Assembly: GCF_015694425.1 (NCBI RefSeq)
Contig: NZ_JADQDN010000006.1
Location: 248,001 to 312,000 of the forward strand
Direction of reading: 5' to 3'
Source of the DNA: Microvirga terrestris
Lineage (GTDB): Bacteria; Pseudomonadota; Alphaproteobacteria; Rhizobiales; Beijerinckiaceae
Length of the DNA: 64,000 nt
Shown here: positions 26,731 through 36,606 of the stretch, piece after piece
Position numbering within the stretch: the first letter of the stretch is position 1
How the letters are laid out: every line of letters starts with the position of its first letter
Program-made: the position numbers and the translations under genes
The notes under the pieces: generated by a model
Database searches by the model: none
Seen by the model: the letters and a program-made list of their open reading frames with translations, nothing else
What the model was told of the DNA's origin: nothing

Positions 26731-27495
26731 ATGATCATCGATCTCAACTGCGATATGGGCGAAGGCTTCGGCCCCTGGCCGATGGGAGACGACGAGGCGA
26801 TGCTCGACATTGTGTCCTCCGCCAACATCGCCTGCGGCTTTCATGCAGGTGATCCCTCCATCATGTTCCGTACGGCGGAGATCGCGAAGCGCAAGGGCGT
26901 GGCCATCGGGGCGCATCCCGGCTTCAACGATCTGCACGGCTTCGGCCGCCGCATGATTCGTGGCGATTCTCCCGCCGAGATCGAGCACATGATCGCGTAT
27001 CAGATCGGCGCCATGCAGGCCGTGGCATCGCTTGCCGGCCATAAGGTCACCTACGTGAAGGTGCACGGGGCGCTCAACAACATGGCGAATGAGGACGAGG
27101 ATCTCGCTCTCGCGATTGCCCGCGCCATCAAGGGGGTCGATGCGAGCCTCATCAACATGTGCATGCCGGGCCTGCTGATGGAGAAGGCGTCCCACAGCGT
27201 CGGCATTCCGGTCGTGCGCGAGATTTTCGCCGACCGCACCTATGAGGATAACGGCACGCTCACCAGCCGGAAGAAGCCCGGCTCCGTGCTGCACGACGCC
27301 GAGTTTGCAGCAGAACGCATTCTGCGTGCGGTCCAGGACCGAGCCATCACGACGGTGTCCGGCAAGCGCATCCCGGTCGAGATCGACACCATCTGCGTGC
27401 ATGGTGACGAGCCGAGCGCTGTGGCGATGGCACGGACAGTTCGTGCGAAGCTGGAAGCGAACGGCGTCAGGATCGCACCTTTCGCAGCGTCCTGA
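26731..27495 (+). CDS. pxpA: 5-oxoprolinase subunit A (LamB/YcsF family)
   Basis: A 254-residue protein starting [20 protein letters not shown], the hallmark of PxpA, followed by [20 protein letters not shown] and ICVHGDEP. With PxpB and PxpC it hydrolyses 5-oxoproline to glutamate using ATP; the partner genes are not in the window. The ATG at 26731 gives the standard N-terminus. A GTG at 26722 overlapping the pncB stop is an alternative, and the two genes look translationally coupled. Confidence 0.93.
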   Translation: MIIDLNCDMGEGFGPWPMGDDEAMLDIVSSANIACGFHAGDPSIMFRTAEIAKRKGVAIGAHPGFNDLHGFGRRMIRGDSPAEIEHMIAYQIGAMQAVASLAGHKVTYVKVHGALNNMANEDEDLALAIARAIKGVDASLINMCMPGLLMEKASHSVGIPVVREIFADRTYEDNGTLTSRKKPGSVLHDAEFAAERILRAVQDRAITTVSGKRIPVEIDTICVHGDEPSAVAMARTVRAKLEANGVRIAPFAAS

Positions 27496-27517
27496 AACTG
27501 AGTGGGCGCTGCCTCTG

Positions 27518-28390
27518 TCAACGCCCAAAAGCCCTGGCCAGGAACGGCTGCAAAGCCGCCAGCGTTTCCTCGGGCGCTTCCTCGGCGAGATAGTGGCCGC
27601 AATCGATGGCGTGGCCCTCAACCTGATCGGCCCAGTCGCGCCAGACGGCCGGCACGTCGTACCATTGATCGAGCCCGTTCCTGCGGCCCCAGAGAGCCTG
27701 CACCGGGCACATGATCCGCCGACCTGCCTTTTGATCTTCCTCATCGAGGCGCATGTCGATGGTCGCGCCGGCACGATAATCCTCGCACATGGCGTGGATC
27801 GTGTACGGATCGGTGAAGCAGCGGCGGTATTCGGCAAGCGCCTCCTCGTCGAACATCGAGCGACCGCGGCGAAGATAGATGGCATCGGGATCCGATGCGA
27901 TCAGCCGCTCCGGCAATGGATGAGGCTGCGCAAGGAAGAACCAGTGCCAGTATCCCATGGCGAAGGCCATGTCCGTGCGCTGGAAATGCTCTGCGGTCGG
28001 GATGATGTCCAGAACCGACAGCGCCGCGATCCGCTCCGGGTGATCGAGCGCCATCCGGTAGGCACAGCGTCCGCCGCGGTCGTGTCCGACGACGGCAAAG
28101 CGCTCGAAGCCGAGAGCGTGCATGACCTCCACCTGATCGCGCGCCATGGCTCGCTTCGAGTAGGGTTCATGCTCATCGTTTGTCGGAGGCTTGGAGCTGT
28201 CGCCATAGCCGCGCAGGTCGGCACAGACGATTGTGTAGCTGTCGGCAAGTTTCGGCGCCACCTTGTGCCACATGACATGGGTCTGCGGATGCCCATGCAG
28301 CAAAAGCACGGGCGGACCGCTGCCGCCGACCCGCAGGTTGATGACGGCCTCAGACGTTTCGATTCGACGATGGGTGAAGGTCTCGAACAT
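27518..28390 (-). CDS. Alpha/beta-hydrolase, fluoroacetate (haloacetate) dehalogenase-like
   Basis: A 290-residue alpha/beta hydrolase. The nucleophile elbow is GHDRGGR, with Asp104 as nucleophile and R105/R108 positioned like the carboxylate-binding arginines of fluoroacetate dehalogenase. H149-W150 (GYWHW) matches its halide-binding His-Trp. The catalytic His lies in DCGHYLAEEAPEE. Those residues favour haloacetate dehalogenase over epoxide hydrolase, which needs two tyrosines in the cap. The start at 28388-28390 (MFETFTHRR) is chosen; the 46 extra upstream codons look untranslated. It converges on pxpA with 22 bases between stops. Substrate not proven. Confidence 0.8.
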   Translation of the reverse strand: MFETFTHRRIETSEAVINLRVGGSGPPVLLLHGHPQTHVMWHKVAPKLADSYTIVCADLRGYGDSSKPPTNDEHEPYSKRAMARDQVEVMHALGFERFAVVGHDRGGRCAYRMALDHPERIAALSVLDIIPTAEHFQRTDMAFAMGYWHWFFLAQPHPLPERLIASDPDAIYLRRGRSMFDEEALAEYRRCFTDPYTIHAMCEDYRAGATIDMRLDEEDQKAGRRIMCPVQALWGRRNGLDQWYDVPAVWRDWADQVEGHAIDCGHYLAEEAPEETLAALQPFLARAFGR

Positions 28391-28505
28391 CCTGCGAGTG
28401 TCTAACAATTTTCGCGTCGAGACCAGAGCGTGGGAAAAGCAGCAGGGCTGCGGACAGTAGTCCGGAGCCCTGTGACTCAAGACGGAATGTGCAATGGGCA
28501 GAACC

Positions 28506-29045
28506 TCACCAGGAGCGGCGTTCTCCATTGTCGATATGGATGATGCCGTTGCGATACATCTTCAGCCCCCCGACCTGGGGGTGAGACCGCAGATACGCCA
28601 TGACGCCGCGACCACGGGTGCGAACCCTGAAATCGATTGCCCGGCAGGCGAGGTGAAGGGAGTGGCGAGCGCCGCCGGCGCTCCAGTTGCGGGAGCGGTT
28701 ACGATGGGTGGATTCGACGCTGACAGAGCCGAATTTTTCCGCAACCGAGGCGACGACCTCACGCAGATTGCCCGGAACACAGTTGGTCGGAGCGCTCGCC
28801 CGCAACGTGATCGCTCCCTGTGAGACCAAAGATGCGAAACCGGAGAGGGTTCTCGCATTCGGCAGGCTTCCTGTCGTCTTGGGATCGTTCATCTCGTCGT
28901 TCGAGGGAAGGCTGGCATATTGAGCCGGAGGGATGAACCCGCCTTCTTCACCGGCTATTAGTATGTTTGTTGAGAACCCAAGCAGCAGTGTGCTGACCGC
29001 AAGAGTCGTTCTGAACGCACGGCGGACTCGGCATTTGTTGCTCAT
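28506..29045 (-). CDS. Secreted M15-type peptidase-like (YcbK/DUF882-type) protein
   Basis: A 179-residue protein with a signal-type hydrophobic segment (TTLAVSTLLLGFSTNILIA). The C-terminal half carries the zinc-site pattern of the D-Ala-D-Ala carboxypeptidase/M15A group: S-L-H-L-A-C-R-A-I-D-F and, near the end, IIHIDNG. These supply the His, Asp and His ligands. It probably trims peptidoglycan peptides or binds them. The usual Gly in S-x-H-x-x-G-x-A-x-D is Cys here, so activity is not certain. The ATG at 29043-29045 has GGGAGAA upstream. Confidence 0.8.
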   Translation of the reverse strand: MSNKCRVRRAFRTTLAVSTLLLGFSTNILIAGEEGGFIPPAQYASLPSNDEMNDPKTTGSLPNARTLSGFASLVSQGAITLRASAPTNCVPGNLREVVASVAEKFGSVSVESTHRNRSRNWSAGGARHSLHLACRAIDFRVRTRGRGVMAYLRSHPQVGGLKMYRNGIIHIDNGERRSW

Positions 29046-29378
29046 CGGGTTCTCCCGTTCTGAGCCCCTACACGTCATGCCGCGCGTTGGTCCTCCCAGC
29101 GGCATGTTTGTCTTCTTAGTCAGGCGACTGACGGTTGCGCGAACAGCGCTCAGGACGGCTACCTAAAGTAAGCTCTGCCTTAGGCAATAAGACCTAAGGG
29201 GATCTAAGCCATTAGAGATGACGCGTGGCTGGCAAAGCTTTGTTCTGCAAGGAATCCTATGAGAGGAAATTTTGGGTGAGTTATGAAATAACAACGGCCT
29301 GATCTTGCAGAATCTTACCTGAATCCACACATCAATGTCCGTTGTGCCGATCATCGGGATCGGCCCCTGGAGACTGGA
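29046..29378. other. Intergenic region before the DUF4112 gene
   Basis: About 333 bases between a leftward and a rightward gene, so it should hold two divergent promoters. It is A/T-richer in 29150-29300. No clear -35/-10 pair, operator or small ORF was recognised. Confidence 0.4.
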
Positions 29379-29816
29379 ATGGACGCTGCCCGTAGTGCTG
29401 TTTTCGATGCGATCAAGACCGCTGGCCCAAGCCGGGAGGATGCGATCGCGCGCATTACACTGGTTGCAAACCTGATGGACAGCGCCTTCCTGATTCCGGG
29501 CCTGAACCGGCGTGTGGGACTGGACGCTGTGCTGGGCCTCGTGCCGGGTATCGGCGATGCACTTTCCGCGGCGATTGCGAGCTATATCATCTGGGAAGCC
29601 CGTCAGCTTGGTCTGCCGCGCTGGAAGATCGCCCGCATGATCGGCAACGTCGCTGTCGATACCGCCATCGGTGCAATCCCGTTCGCGGGCGACGTGTTCG
29701 ACGTGGTCTTCAAGTCCAACCAGCGCAACCTGCGCATCATTCACGAGCATCTGGGCACCCCAAAGCGCGGACCGAAAGAGATCGACGGTACGGCCGTGCG
29801 CATTGAGGAGCGCTAG
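29379..29816 (+). CDS. DUF4112 domain protein
   Basis: A 145-residue protein matching the DUF4112 family. A core of LMDSAFLIPGLNRRVGLDAV, LGLVPGIGDALSAAIASYII and IGAIPFAGDVFDVVFKSN is visible. Its hydrophobic stretches suggest membrane association. The function of the family is unknown. The C-terminal tail (ERAE-free, EEIR-like charged end) is short. It ends one base before the next gene's start, and the pair is followed by a terminator, so they form a two-gene operon. Confidence 0.85.
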   Translation: MDAARSAVFDAIKTAGPSREDAIARITLVANLMDSAFLIPGLNRRVGLDAVLGLVPGIGDALSAAIASYIIWEARQLGLPRWKIARMIGNVAVDTAIGAIPFAGDVFDVVFKSNQRNLRIIHEHLGTPKRGPKEIDGTAVRIEER

Positions 29817-30203
29817 ATGAAGCGCCTGCTGTGGGTTCTGGCCTGGATCGCCGTGGCGTTCTGGTCGCTCTTCGCCTGGGGAGCCTACGGGCTTCTGGAC
29901 TTCTTCGGCGGCGTCGCTGCCCGCAATGCCGATATCGTCACGGGACATCCCGAGACGGTGGAGTGGCTCTCCTGGGCTCTGATGACCCTGAGAAGCCTTG
30001 GCATGGGCGCCGTCGTGGTCGTGTGGGCGCTCGTGTCGCTGCTCATTCTCGCCGTTCCGGCCGTGCTGGGCCTGTTTCTCGGCGGCTCGAGATCTGAGCA
30101 AGGGCTCTACGAGTGGCGGGAGCCTGGAACCGGCTTCAGGTCCTCCTCTGCGCCCCCGCCTTCAACGGGATCGTATCCACCACGGCAGATCGAGAAACGC
30201 TGA
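29817..30203 (+). CDS. Small inner-membrane protein of unknown function
   Basis: A 128-residue protein with two clear transmembrane helices (LLWVLAWIAVAFWSLFAWGA and VVVVWALVSLLILAVPAVLG). The loop between them is acidic, and the C-terminal tail is hydrophilic and rich in S/P. No family is recognised. Its start codon directly follows the DUF4112 stop (TAG ATG), a strong sign of translational coupling; the two may form one membrane complex. Confidence 0.8.
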   Translation: MKRLLWVLAWIAVAFWSLFAWGAYGLLDFFGGVAARNADIVTGHPETVEWLSWALMTLRSLGMGAVVVVWALVSLLILAVPAVLGLFLGGSRSEQGLYEWREPGTGFRSSSAPPPSTGSYPPRQIEKR

Positions 30204-30210
30204 AAGTAAA

Positions 30211-30239
30211 AAGGGCGAAGCGGATGCCGCTTCGCCCTT
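30211..30239. terminator. Bidirectional intrinsic terminator
   Basis: AAGGGCGAAGCGG-ATG-CCGCTTCGCCCTT is a 13-bp stem between the convergent membrane-protein and ABC-ATPase genes. It is preceded by AAAA, giving a T-tract for the leftward operon. Confidence 0.85.
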
Positions 30240-30255
30240 CGTGTTTGTCCAAGCC

Positions 30256-31065
30256 TCAGCGGTGGCTTGAGATGAACTGCTTGAAGCGCTCGGATTTCGG
30301 AGCGCCGAACACTTCTGCGGGTGCGCCTTCCTCCTCCACCACGCCCTTATGCAGGAACACGACCCGGTTCGATACGTCGCGGGCAAAGCCCATCTCGTGC
30401 GTTACCACCAGCATGGTGCGGCCTTCCTCGGCCAGCGAGCGCATGACCCGCAGCACCTCGCCGACGAGTTCCGGATCGAGCGCGGAAGTCGGCTCGTCGA
30501 AGAGCATCACCTGGGGATGCACGGCGAGCGCCCGTGCGATGGCGGCGCGCTGCTGCTGGCCGCCGGAGAGGTGCGTGGGATATTGATTGCGCTTGTCGAC
30601 GATGCCGACCTTCGCCAGCAGTTCCTCGGCCTCGGCGATGCACTCTGCCTTCGGGCGCTTCTGCACATGAACGGGCGCTTCGATCACGTTCTCCAGGATC
30701 GTCATGTGCGACCAGAGATTGAAGCTCTGGAACACCATGGCGACGCGGGACCGGATGCGGTCCACCTGGCGTTGATCGGCCGGCTCCATGCCCTTGCGGG
30801 TCTTCTTCAACTCGATGGTCTCGCCGCCGATGCGGATCTCGCCGGAATCGGGCACCTCCAGCATGTTGATGCAGCGGAGCATGGTGGACTTGCCGGAGCC
30901 TGAGGCGCCGAGGATTGAAATCACGTCGCCTTCCCGGGCGCTTAAGGAAACGCCTTTGAGGACTTCGAGTGATCCGAAGCTCTTGCGGAGGTTCTGCACG
31001 GAGACGGCCGGAGCCGCCTCGGACGACGCGAATTGAGACGACAAGGCTGCAACTCCGTTAGACAT
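30256..31065 (-). CDS. Polar amino acid ABC transporter ATP-binding protein (HisP type)
   Basis: A 269-residue ATPase with Walker [10 protein letters not shown], the signature [15 protein letters not shown], Walker [15 protein letters not shown], the Q-loop in [13 protein letters not shown], and the H-loop in VVTHEMGFA. This is the PAAT (His/Arg/Lys/Gln) subfamily. It powers the two permeases encoded just upstream, overlapping the second by 8 bases. The terminator at 30211 closes the operon. Confidence 0.93.
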   Translation of the reverse strand: MSNGVAALSSQFASSEAAPAVSVQNLRKSFGSLEVLKGVSLSAREGDVISILGASGSGKSTMLRCINMLEVPDSGEIRIGGETIELKKTRKGMEPADQRQVDRIRSRVAMVFQSFNLWSHMTILENVIEAPVHVQKRPKAECIAEAEELLAKVGIVDKRNQYPTHLSGGQQQRAAIARALAVHPQVMLFDEPTSALDPELVGEVLRVMRSLAEEGRTMLVVTHEMGFARDVSNRVVFLHKGVVEEEGAPAEVFGAPKSERFKQFISSHR

Positions 31066-31783
31066 GGGCGGCCTCCAAGCGCGGCTCCACGGCCGGGGGG
31101 CGGCGCAGGTGAGGCGAGAGCCACCATTCGATGGCCATGATGATGCGGGTGATGATGAAGTTCAGGATCAGGTAGATCAGGCCGGCCACGATGAACACCT
31201 CGACCGCCCGGAACGTCTGTGAAATCAGTTTGGCAGCAAGCCCGGTCACTTCCATCATGGTTATGATCGACGCAAGCGACGTCGCCTTCACCATCAGGAT
31301 GATCTCGCTGCCATAAGCCGGAAGCGCCTGGCGAACCGCGATGGGGAATACGACTCGGCGGAAGAGCAGGAAGCCCGACATGCCGCAGGCCCGCGCCGCC
31401 TCGACCTGGTTGTAGGGGACCGATTGCAGCCCGCCGCGGATGATCTCGCTGGCGTAGGCCGCCGTGTTGAGCGTCAACGCGAAAACCGCGCACCAATAGG
31501 GCTCACGGAAGAAGGTCCAGAGGCCCCATTCCTGCAAGACAGGACGGAACTGTCCCAGGCCATAATAGATCAGGAATATCTGTACGAGCAGCGGCGTGCC
31601 GCGGAACACGAAGACATATCCTTGGGCCGGCCAGTCGAGCACCTTGAGGCCCGACATGCGCATGAGCGCCAGGAGCATGGCGAGAATGGCACCGAGACCC
31701 ACGGCCATGAAGGCCAGGTTCAGGGTCAGCGGCACGCCGCCGATAAGCGTCAGGAAGGCATCCCGCATGAAAGCGAAATCCAT
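31058..31783 (-). CDS. Polar amino acid ABC transporter permease (HisM/ArtM type)
   Basis: A 241-residue membrane protein with the PAAT permease motifs [20 protein letters not shown] and the EAA-loop [20 protein letters not shown]. The ATG at 31781-31783 ([10 protein letters not shown]) is preferred; the frame upstream is a shadow of the neighbouring gene. Start and the preceding stop share a base, and the end overlaps the ATPase gene, so the three are tightly coupled. Confidence 0.92.
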   Translation of the reverse strand: MDFAFMRDAFLTLIGGVPLTLNLAFMAVGLGAILAMLLALMRMSGLKVLDWPAQGYVFVFRGTPLLVQIFLIYYGLGQFRPVLQEWGLWTFFREPYWCAVFALTLNTAAYASEIIRGGLQSVPYNQVEAARACGMSGFLLFRRVVFPIAVRQALPAYGSEIILMVKATSLASIITMMEVTGLAAKLISQTFRAVEVFIVAGLIYLILNFIITRIIMAIEWWLSPHLRRPPAVEPRLEAAHV

Positions 31784-32505
31784 CAGGAAGCCCTCCGCAT
31801 GCCGCGCAATGAGTAGGTCTCCGCGCGCTGGAACAGGTAGGTCGAAACCCAGGTGATCAGCAGATAGAGCACAGCGGCCGTGAGATAGAAATCGAACGGA
31901 CGGCGCGTGGAGCCGGCCGCGATATGCGATTGGCGCAGCAACTCCACGAGGCCGGTCACGGAAATGAGCGCCGATTCCTTCAGCACCAGCTGCCATGTGT
32001 TGCCCAAGCCCGGAATGGCATAGCGCAGCACCTGCGGGGCGATGATGCGGCGGAACAAGAGCCAGCGGTGCATGCCCACCGAGCGCGCCGCCTCGATCTC
32101 GCCCCGGCTGACGACCTGGTAGGCGCCTCGGAAGACCTCGGCCTGATAAGCACCCGACACGATGCCGATGGCCATGGCGCCTGTGGCAAAGGCCGGCACG
32201 CCGATGAACCCGTCAGCGCCGAACAGGCTGCCGATGGCACCTAACGCCGCGCTGCCGCCGAAATAGAACAGGTAGATGACGAGAAGATCGGGGATGCCGC
32301 GCAGGATGGTGGTGTAGCCGTCGGCAAGGCTGCGGGTCACAAGGTTGCCGCCGATCTTGCCCCAGGCCACCAGGGTGCCGACGATGGATCCTGCGAGAAA
32401 GCCGCAGATGGCGACCGCAATCGTCATTCCCGCTGCGGTGAGGAGAGCCCATCCCCATCCATTGGGACCAAACCCGACGAGCTCGAAATAGCTCAGTTGC
32501 TGCAC
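31783..32505 (-). CDS. Polar amino acid ABC transporter permease (HisQ/ArtQ type)
   Basis: A 240-residue membrane protein with TTILRGIPDLLVIYLFYFGG and the EAA-loop EAARSVGMHRWLLFRRIIAP. It starts at a GTG (32503-32505) after AAGAAAG. It pairs with the HisM-type permease to form the channel. Two stem-loops lie between it and the binding-protein gene upstream in the transcript. Confidence 0.91.
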   Translation of the reverse strand: MQQLSYFELVGFGPNGWGWALLTAAGMTIAVAICGFLAGSIVGTLVAWGKIGGNLVTRSLADGYTTILRGIPDLLVIYLFYFGGSAALGAIGSLFGADGFIGVPAFATGAMAIGIVSGAYQAEVFRGAYQVVSRGEIEAARSVGMHRWLLFRRIIAPQVLRYAIPGLGNTWQLVLKESALISVTGLVELLRQSHIAAGSTRRPFDFYLTAAVLYLLITWVSTYLFQRAETYSLRGMRRAS

Positions 32506-32571
32506 GCGTCGTAACTTTCTTGAATATGTCTCCCCGCCGTGGAAGGCAGCGAGCGAGACAGCATCTGTAAC

Positions 32572-32591
32572 ATCCGGTCTTTAGGCCGGAT
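32572..32591 (-). other. Small stem-loop in the transporter operon leader
   Basis: ATCCGG-N8-CCGGAT lies between the binding protein and the HisQ-type permease genes. It is short and may act with the stronger hairpin next to it. Confidence 0.35.
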
Positions 32592-32595
32592 CATA

Positions 32596-32621
32596 TCCCG
32601 GGCCGGGGGGCGGGCCCGGGA
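32596..32621 (-). other. Strong intercistronic stem-loop after first binding protein
   Basis: TCCCGGGCC-N8-GGCCCGGGA starts 20 bases after the binding-protein stop. Its T-run (TTTTTT) lies on the plus-strand side, so for the leftward transcript it is a stem without a U-tail. It fits a structure protecting the binding-protein message while letting some transcripts read into the permease genes. Confidence 0.6.
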
Positions 32622-32641
32622 CTTTTTTCGCCGCTACGTCG

Positions 32642-33487
32642 TCAGACCTGCGGGGTCGCGTCGATCTTGAACCACTTCTCGGACAGCTTCTTGATCGTGC
32701 CGTCCTTGATCGCAGCCTGGATCGCCTCGTCGAAGCTCTTCTTCAACTCCGTGTCGTCCTTGCGCATGCCAACTGCGACGCCGCGGCCCAGTATGCCGCC
32801 GCGCATGCCCGTTCCGGCAATCACCATGTCCTTGAACTCGGGCTTTTCCTGCGTGGCCTTCAAGGCCCCGTGTCCGGCGAAGATCGCGTCGATGCGACCG
32901 GCGCTCAGGTCGAGATCGTGCTGCTCGGTGGTCTTGTATTCGCGGATCTGGATCGTGTCCTTGAGGTACTGCTCCAGGAACTGCGAGTTCACCGTCGAGC
33001 CCTGCACGCCGACGGTCTTGCCCTTGAGCAACGGCTTCCAGGCCTCGATGGCCTTCTTGGCACCCTCAGGATCCTTCTCGAAGCTCACCGTGGTGCCGGT
33101 GCCCGCCAGCTTGGCGAGCGGGGAATCCTTCATCACGCCAAAGCCATGCGGCGTGGCGGCATAGGGGATCGAGAAGTTGATCACTTCCAGGCGCTTGTCG
33201 GTGATGTTCATGCCCGCCATGATGGCGTCGTACTTCTTGGCATTCAGTGCCGGGATGATGCCATCCCAATCCTGGGCCACGATCTCGCACTTCACCTTCA
33301 TGCGGCCGCAGAGCTCATTGGCGAGATCGATCTCGTAGCCCTCGAGCTTGCCGCCGGCACCTGTGAAGTTCCACGGTGCGTAGGCGCCCTCGGTGGCAAT
33401 CTTGACCGTCTTCTCCTGAGCGGCTGCTCCACCGATGGCGAGAGCGGACGCCAGGAGCCCGAGACCCAAAGCCTTGAACAGTTTCAT
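32642..33487 (-). CDS. Periplasmic polar amino acid-binding protein, copy 1
   Basis: A 281-residue type II binding protein with a signal peptide (MKLFKALGLGLLASALAIGG, cleaved at GAAA-QEK). The mature start [20 protein letters not shown] and the hinge region KTVGVQGSTVNSQFLEQYL place it with lysine/arginine/ornithine/histidine-binding proteins. The ATG at 33485-33487 has AGAGGG 6 bases upstream; a second ATG six bases earlier is less well placed. It is 281 residues, identical in length to copy 2, but differs in the ligand loop (NFSIPYAATPHGF) and in FAGHGALKA, so its ligand may differ. Confidence 0.92.
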   Translation of the reverse strand: MKLFKALGLGLLASALAIGGAAAQEKTVKIATEGAYAPWNFTGAGGKLEGYEIDLANELCGRMKVKCEIVAQDWDGIIPALNAKKYDAIMAGMNITDKRLEVINFSIPYAATPHGFGVMKDSPLAKLAGTGTTVSFEKDPEGAKKAIEAWKPLLKGKTVGVQGSTVNSQFLEQYLKDTIQIREYKTTEQHDLDLSAGRIDAIFAGHGALKATQEKPEFKDMVIAGTGMRGGILGRGVAVGMRKDDTELKKSFDEAIQAAIKDGTIKKLSEKWFKIDATPQV

Positions 33488-33675
33488 TGTCATCCCTCTG
33501 GTCAGTTTCGACTGATCCGGTTGTCGGGCGAAAGGCGGCTCCCTTGAGCCGGACCCATCATCCTGCGCGTCAAAGCTAACATTCAAAAGCCAAGCCGGTG
33601 CAAGCCCTAAACATGTTGAATAAGGCAGCCAAGATGGCAATTTCGGTGGCAGATGTCGCATATCCATACAAAAAA

Positions 33676-33693
33676 GCGCGGCCGGAGCCGCGC
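33676..33693 (-). terminator. Intrinsic terminator after second binding protein
   Basis: GCGCGGC-CGGA-GCCGCGC with a six-base A-run on the left (33670-33675), which is a TTTTTT tail for the leftward transcript. It lies 25 bases after the copy 2 stop and separates the two binding-protein genes into different transcription units. Confidence 0.88.
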
Positions 33694-33717
33694 CTTGGAT
33701 TCTTGAAAGCCGAGAGA

Positions 33718-35386
<1,669 letters not shown>

Positions 35387-35494
35387 GGGAACTCGCGAGA
35401 GGAGAGATGGATGTGATCCCTTCCTACACCCTGCGGCTCGCACGACAAGCCAGGAAAAAGGTTCAGCCTTCCGTTCCGGCAGACCCATAAGAAT

Positions 35495-35519
35495 GCGGCG
35501 GGTCCATTGGACCCGCCGC
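35495..35519 (-). terminator. Intrinsic terminator of the DUF4142 gene
   Basis: GCGGCGGGTCC-ATT-GGACCCGCCGC, a perfect 11-bp stem followed on the leftward strand by ATTCTTATG, 26 bases after the stop of the DUF4142 gene. Confidence 0.75.
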
Positions 35520-35544
35520 ACCATAATGTCAGGCTGGAAGCCGA

Positions 35545-36369
35545 TTAACGGCGACGGGCAGTGGCGCCCGGAAGACGACGGGAATCCGCAAGGTGATGTT
35601 CGATATGCGGAACCACCGAGGCTGCGAACTGGCGTAGCGACGGATCGTTGCCGGCCTGAGCGTAGCTCGTGTGCAGGGCGAGAGCCTCCTGGTGGCCCAT
35701 GCGCTGGGCCTGTCCGTAGAGACGATCGAACTGCGGACCGGAGGTCGACGCCATCTGGTTCAGCATGGCCATCTTCTCGGGAGGCAGCGCAACGCCGAGC
35801 TGAATCGGGGCGACCGAACCCGTCGCCTGCACGTCAGCCGCACCGCCGGCCGCTGCACCGGTCGTGGCGCCAACGCCCGCACCGACTGCAGCGCCAACCG
35901 GGCCGCCGACCAGGGCCCCAACGCCAGCGCCGGCCAGAGCACCGGTCGCCGTCCCGCCAGCCGTACCAGGGGAGCCGCTCGATGCAGCACCGGCCGTCGC
36001 GCCGGCCGTTGCGCCAATGCCGGCGCCGACTGCTGCGCCCACGGGGCCGCCGACCAGAGCGCCGATGCCCGCGCCGGCCAGAGTGCCGCTTAGGGAGCCG
36101 CCGATGAACTGACCGTTGGCGCTATAGACCGCACGGCCGCCGTTGAGGGCCTGGCTCGTCATGGAGTGGTCCTGGATCATCTGCTGGGCATAGCGGCGAA
36201 CGGCAGGATTACGGGAGCGCTCAAGGGCGAGCTGGCTCGAGGCGATCTCGAAGGCATCCGATTGAGCCGCCATCATGCGATAGCTCTGGCTGTCCATGAC
36301 CGTCTGCGCCAAGGCCGGGGCGGCCGAAACGGATGCGAACAATGCCGCGAGGGCAACGTATTTCTTCAT
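35545..36369 (-). CDS. DUF4142 (ferritin-like) protein split by a double glycine-zipper insertion
   Basis: A 274-residue secreted protein (signal peptide MKKYVALAALFASVSAAPALA). The ends are DUF4142-like: DAFEIASSQLALERSRNPAV and RRYAQQMIQDHS at the N-terminal side, then RMGHQEALALHTSYAQAGND and FAASVVPHIEHHL at the C-terminal side. Between them, about residues 92-185, two near-copies of a glycine-zipper (GAGIGALVGGPVGAAVGAGI and GAGVGALVGGPVGAAVGAGV) are inserted with a short linker. Glycine zippers are membrane-associating helices. The two halves of the ferritin-like bundle are thus separated by a possible membrane hairpin. Behind an EcfG-type promoter; function unknown. Confidence 0.87.
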   Translation of the reverse strand: MKKYVALAALFASVSAAPALAQTVMDSQSYRMMAAQSDAFEIASSQLALERSRNPAVRRYAQQMIQDHSMTSQALNGGRAVYSANGQFIGGSLSGTLAGAGIGALVGGPVGAAVGAGIGATAGATAGAASSGSPGTAGGTATGALAGAGVGALVGGPVGAAVGAGVGATTGAAAGGAADVQATGSVAPIQLGVALPPEKMAMLNQMASTSGPQFDRLYGQAQRMGHQEALALHTSYAQAGNDPSLRQFAASVVPHIEHHLADSRRLPGATARRR

Positions 36370-36457
36370 GAGATGAACTCCTGTTTTCTCGGGTCGCAGA
36401 ACACCGTGCGCAGCCCGACAGGCTTGCGAAGTTCATAGGTGGCTGCTGCACCCCTTC

Positions 36458-36482
36458 AACGGAGAGCGATCTAAGCGGTTCC
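36458..36482 (-). promoter_or_regulatory. EcfG-type general stress promoter
   Basis: On the leftward strand, GGAAC, 16 bases, then CGTT, an exact match to the -35/-10 pattern used by EcfG sigma factors of the alphaproteobacterial general stress response. It ends about 90 bases upstream of the DUF4142 start codon, giving a leader of roughly 80 bases. Confidence 0.65.
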
Positions 36483-36606
36483 AGGAAAGCAACGGGATTG
36501 TGAAGAAAATCTGCTATGAATACTGAAGCTTAGCTTTGGCTATGCTCATAAGGGCCCATGGCTTAACTTGTGTTAGACAGATCGCGCAGAGATCTGGGTC
36601 TCTGTG

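Noticed and set aside
35864..36093. Repeated G/C-rich units that resemble a CRISPR or minisatellite
   Set aside because: They are the codons of the two glycine-zipper segments of the DUF4142 protein; spacing follows the protein and no spacers exist.
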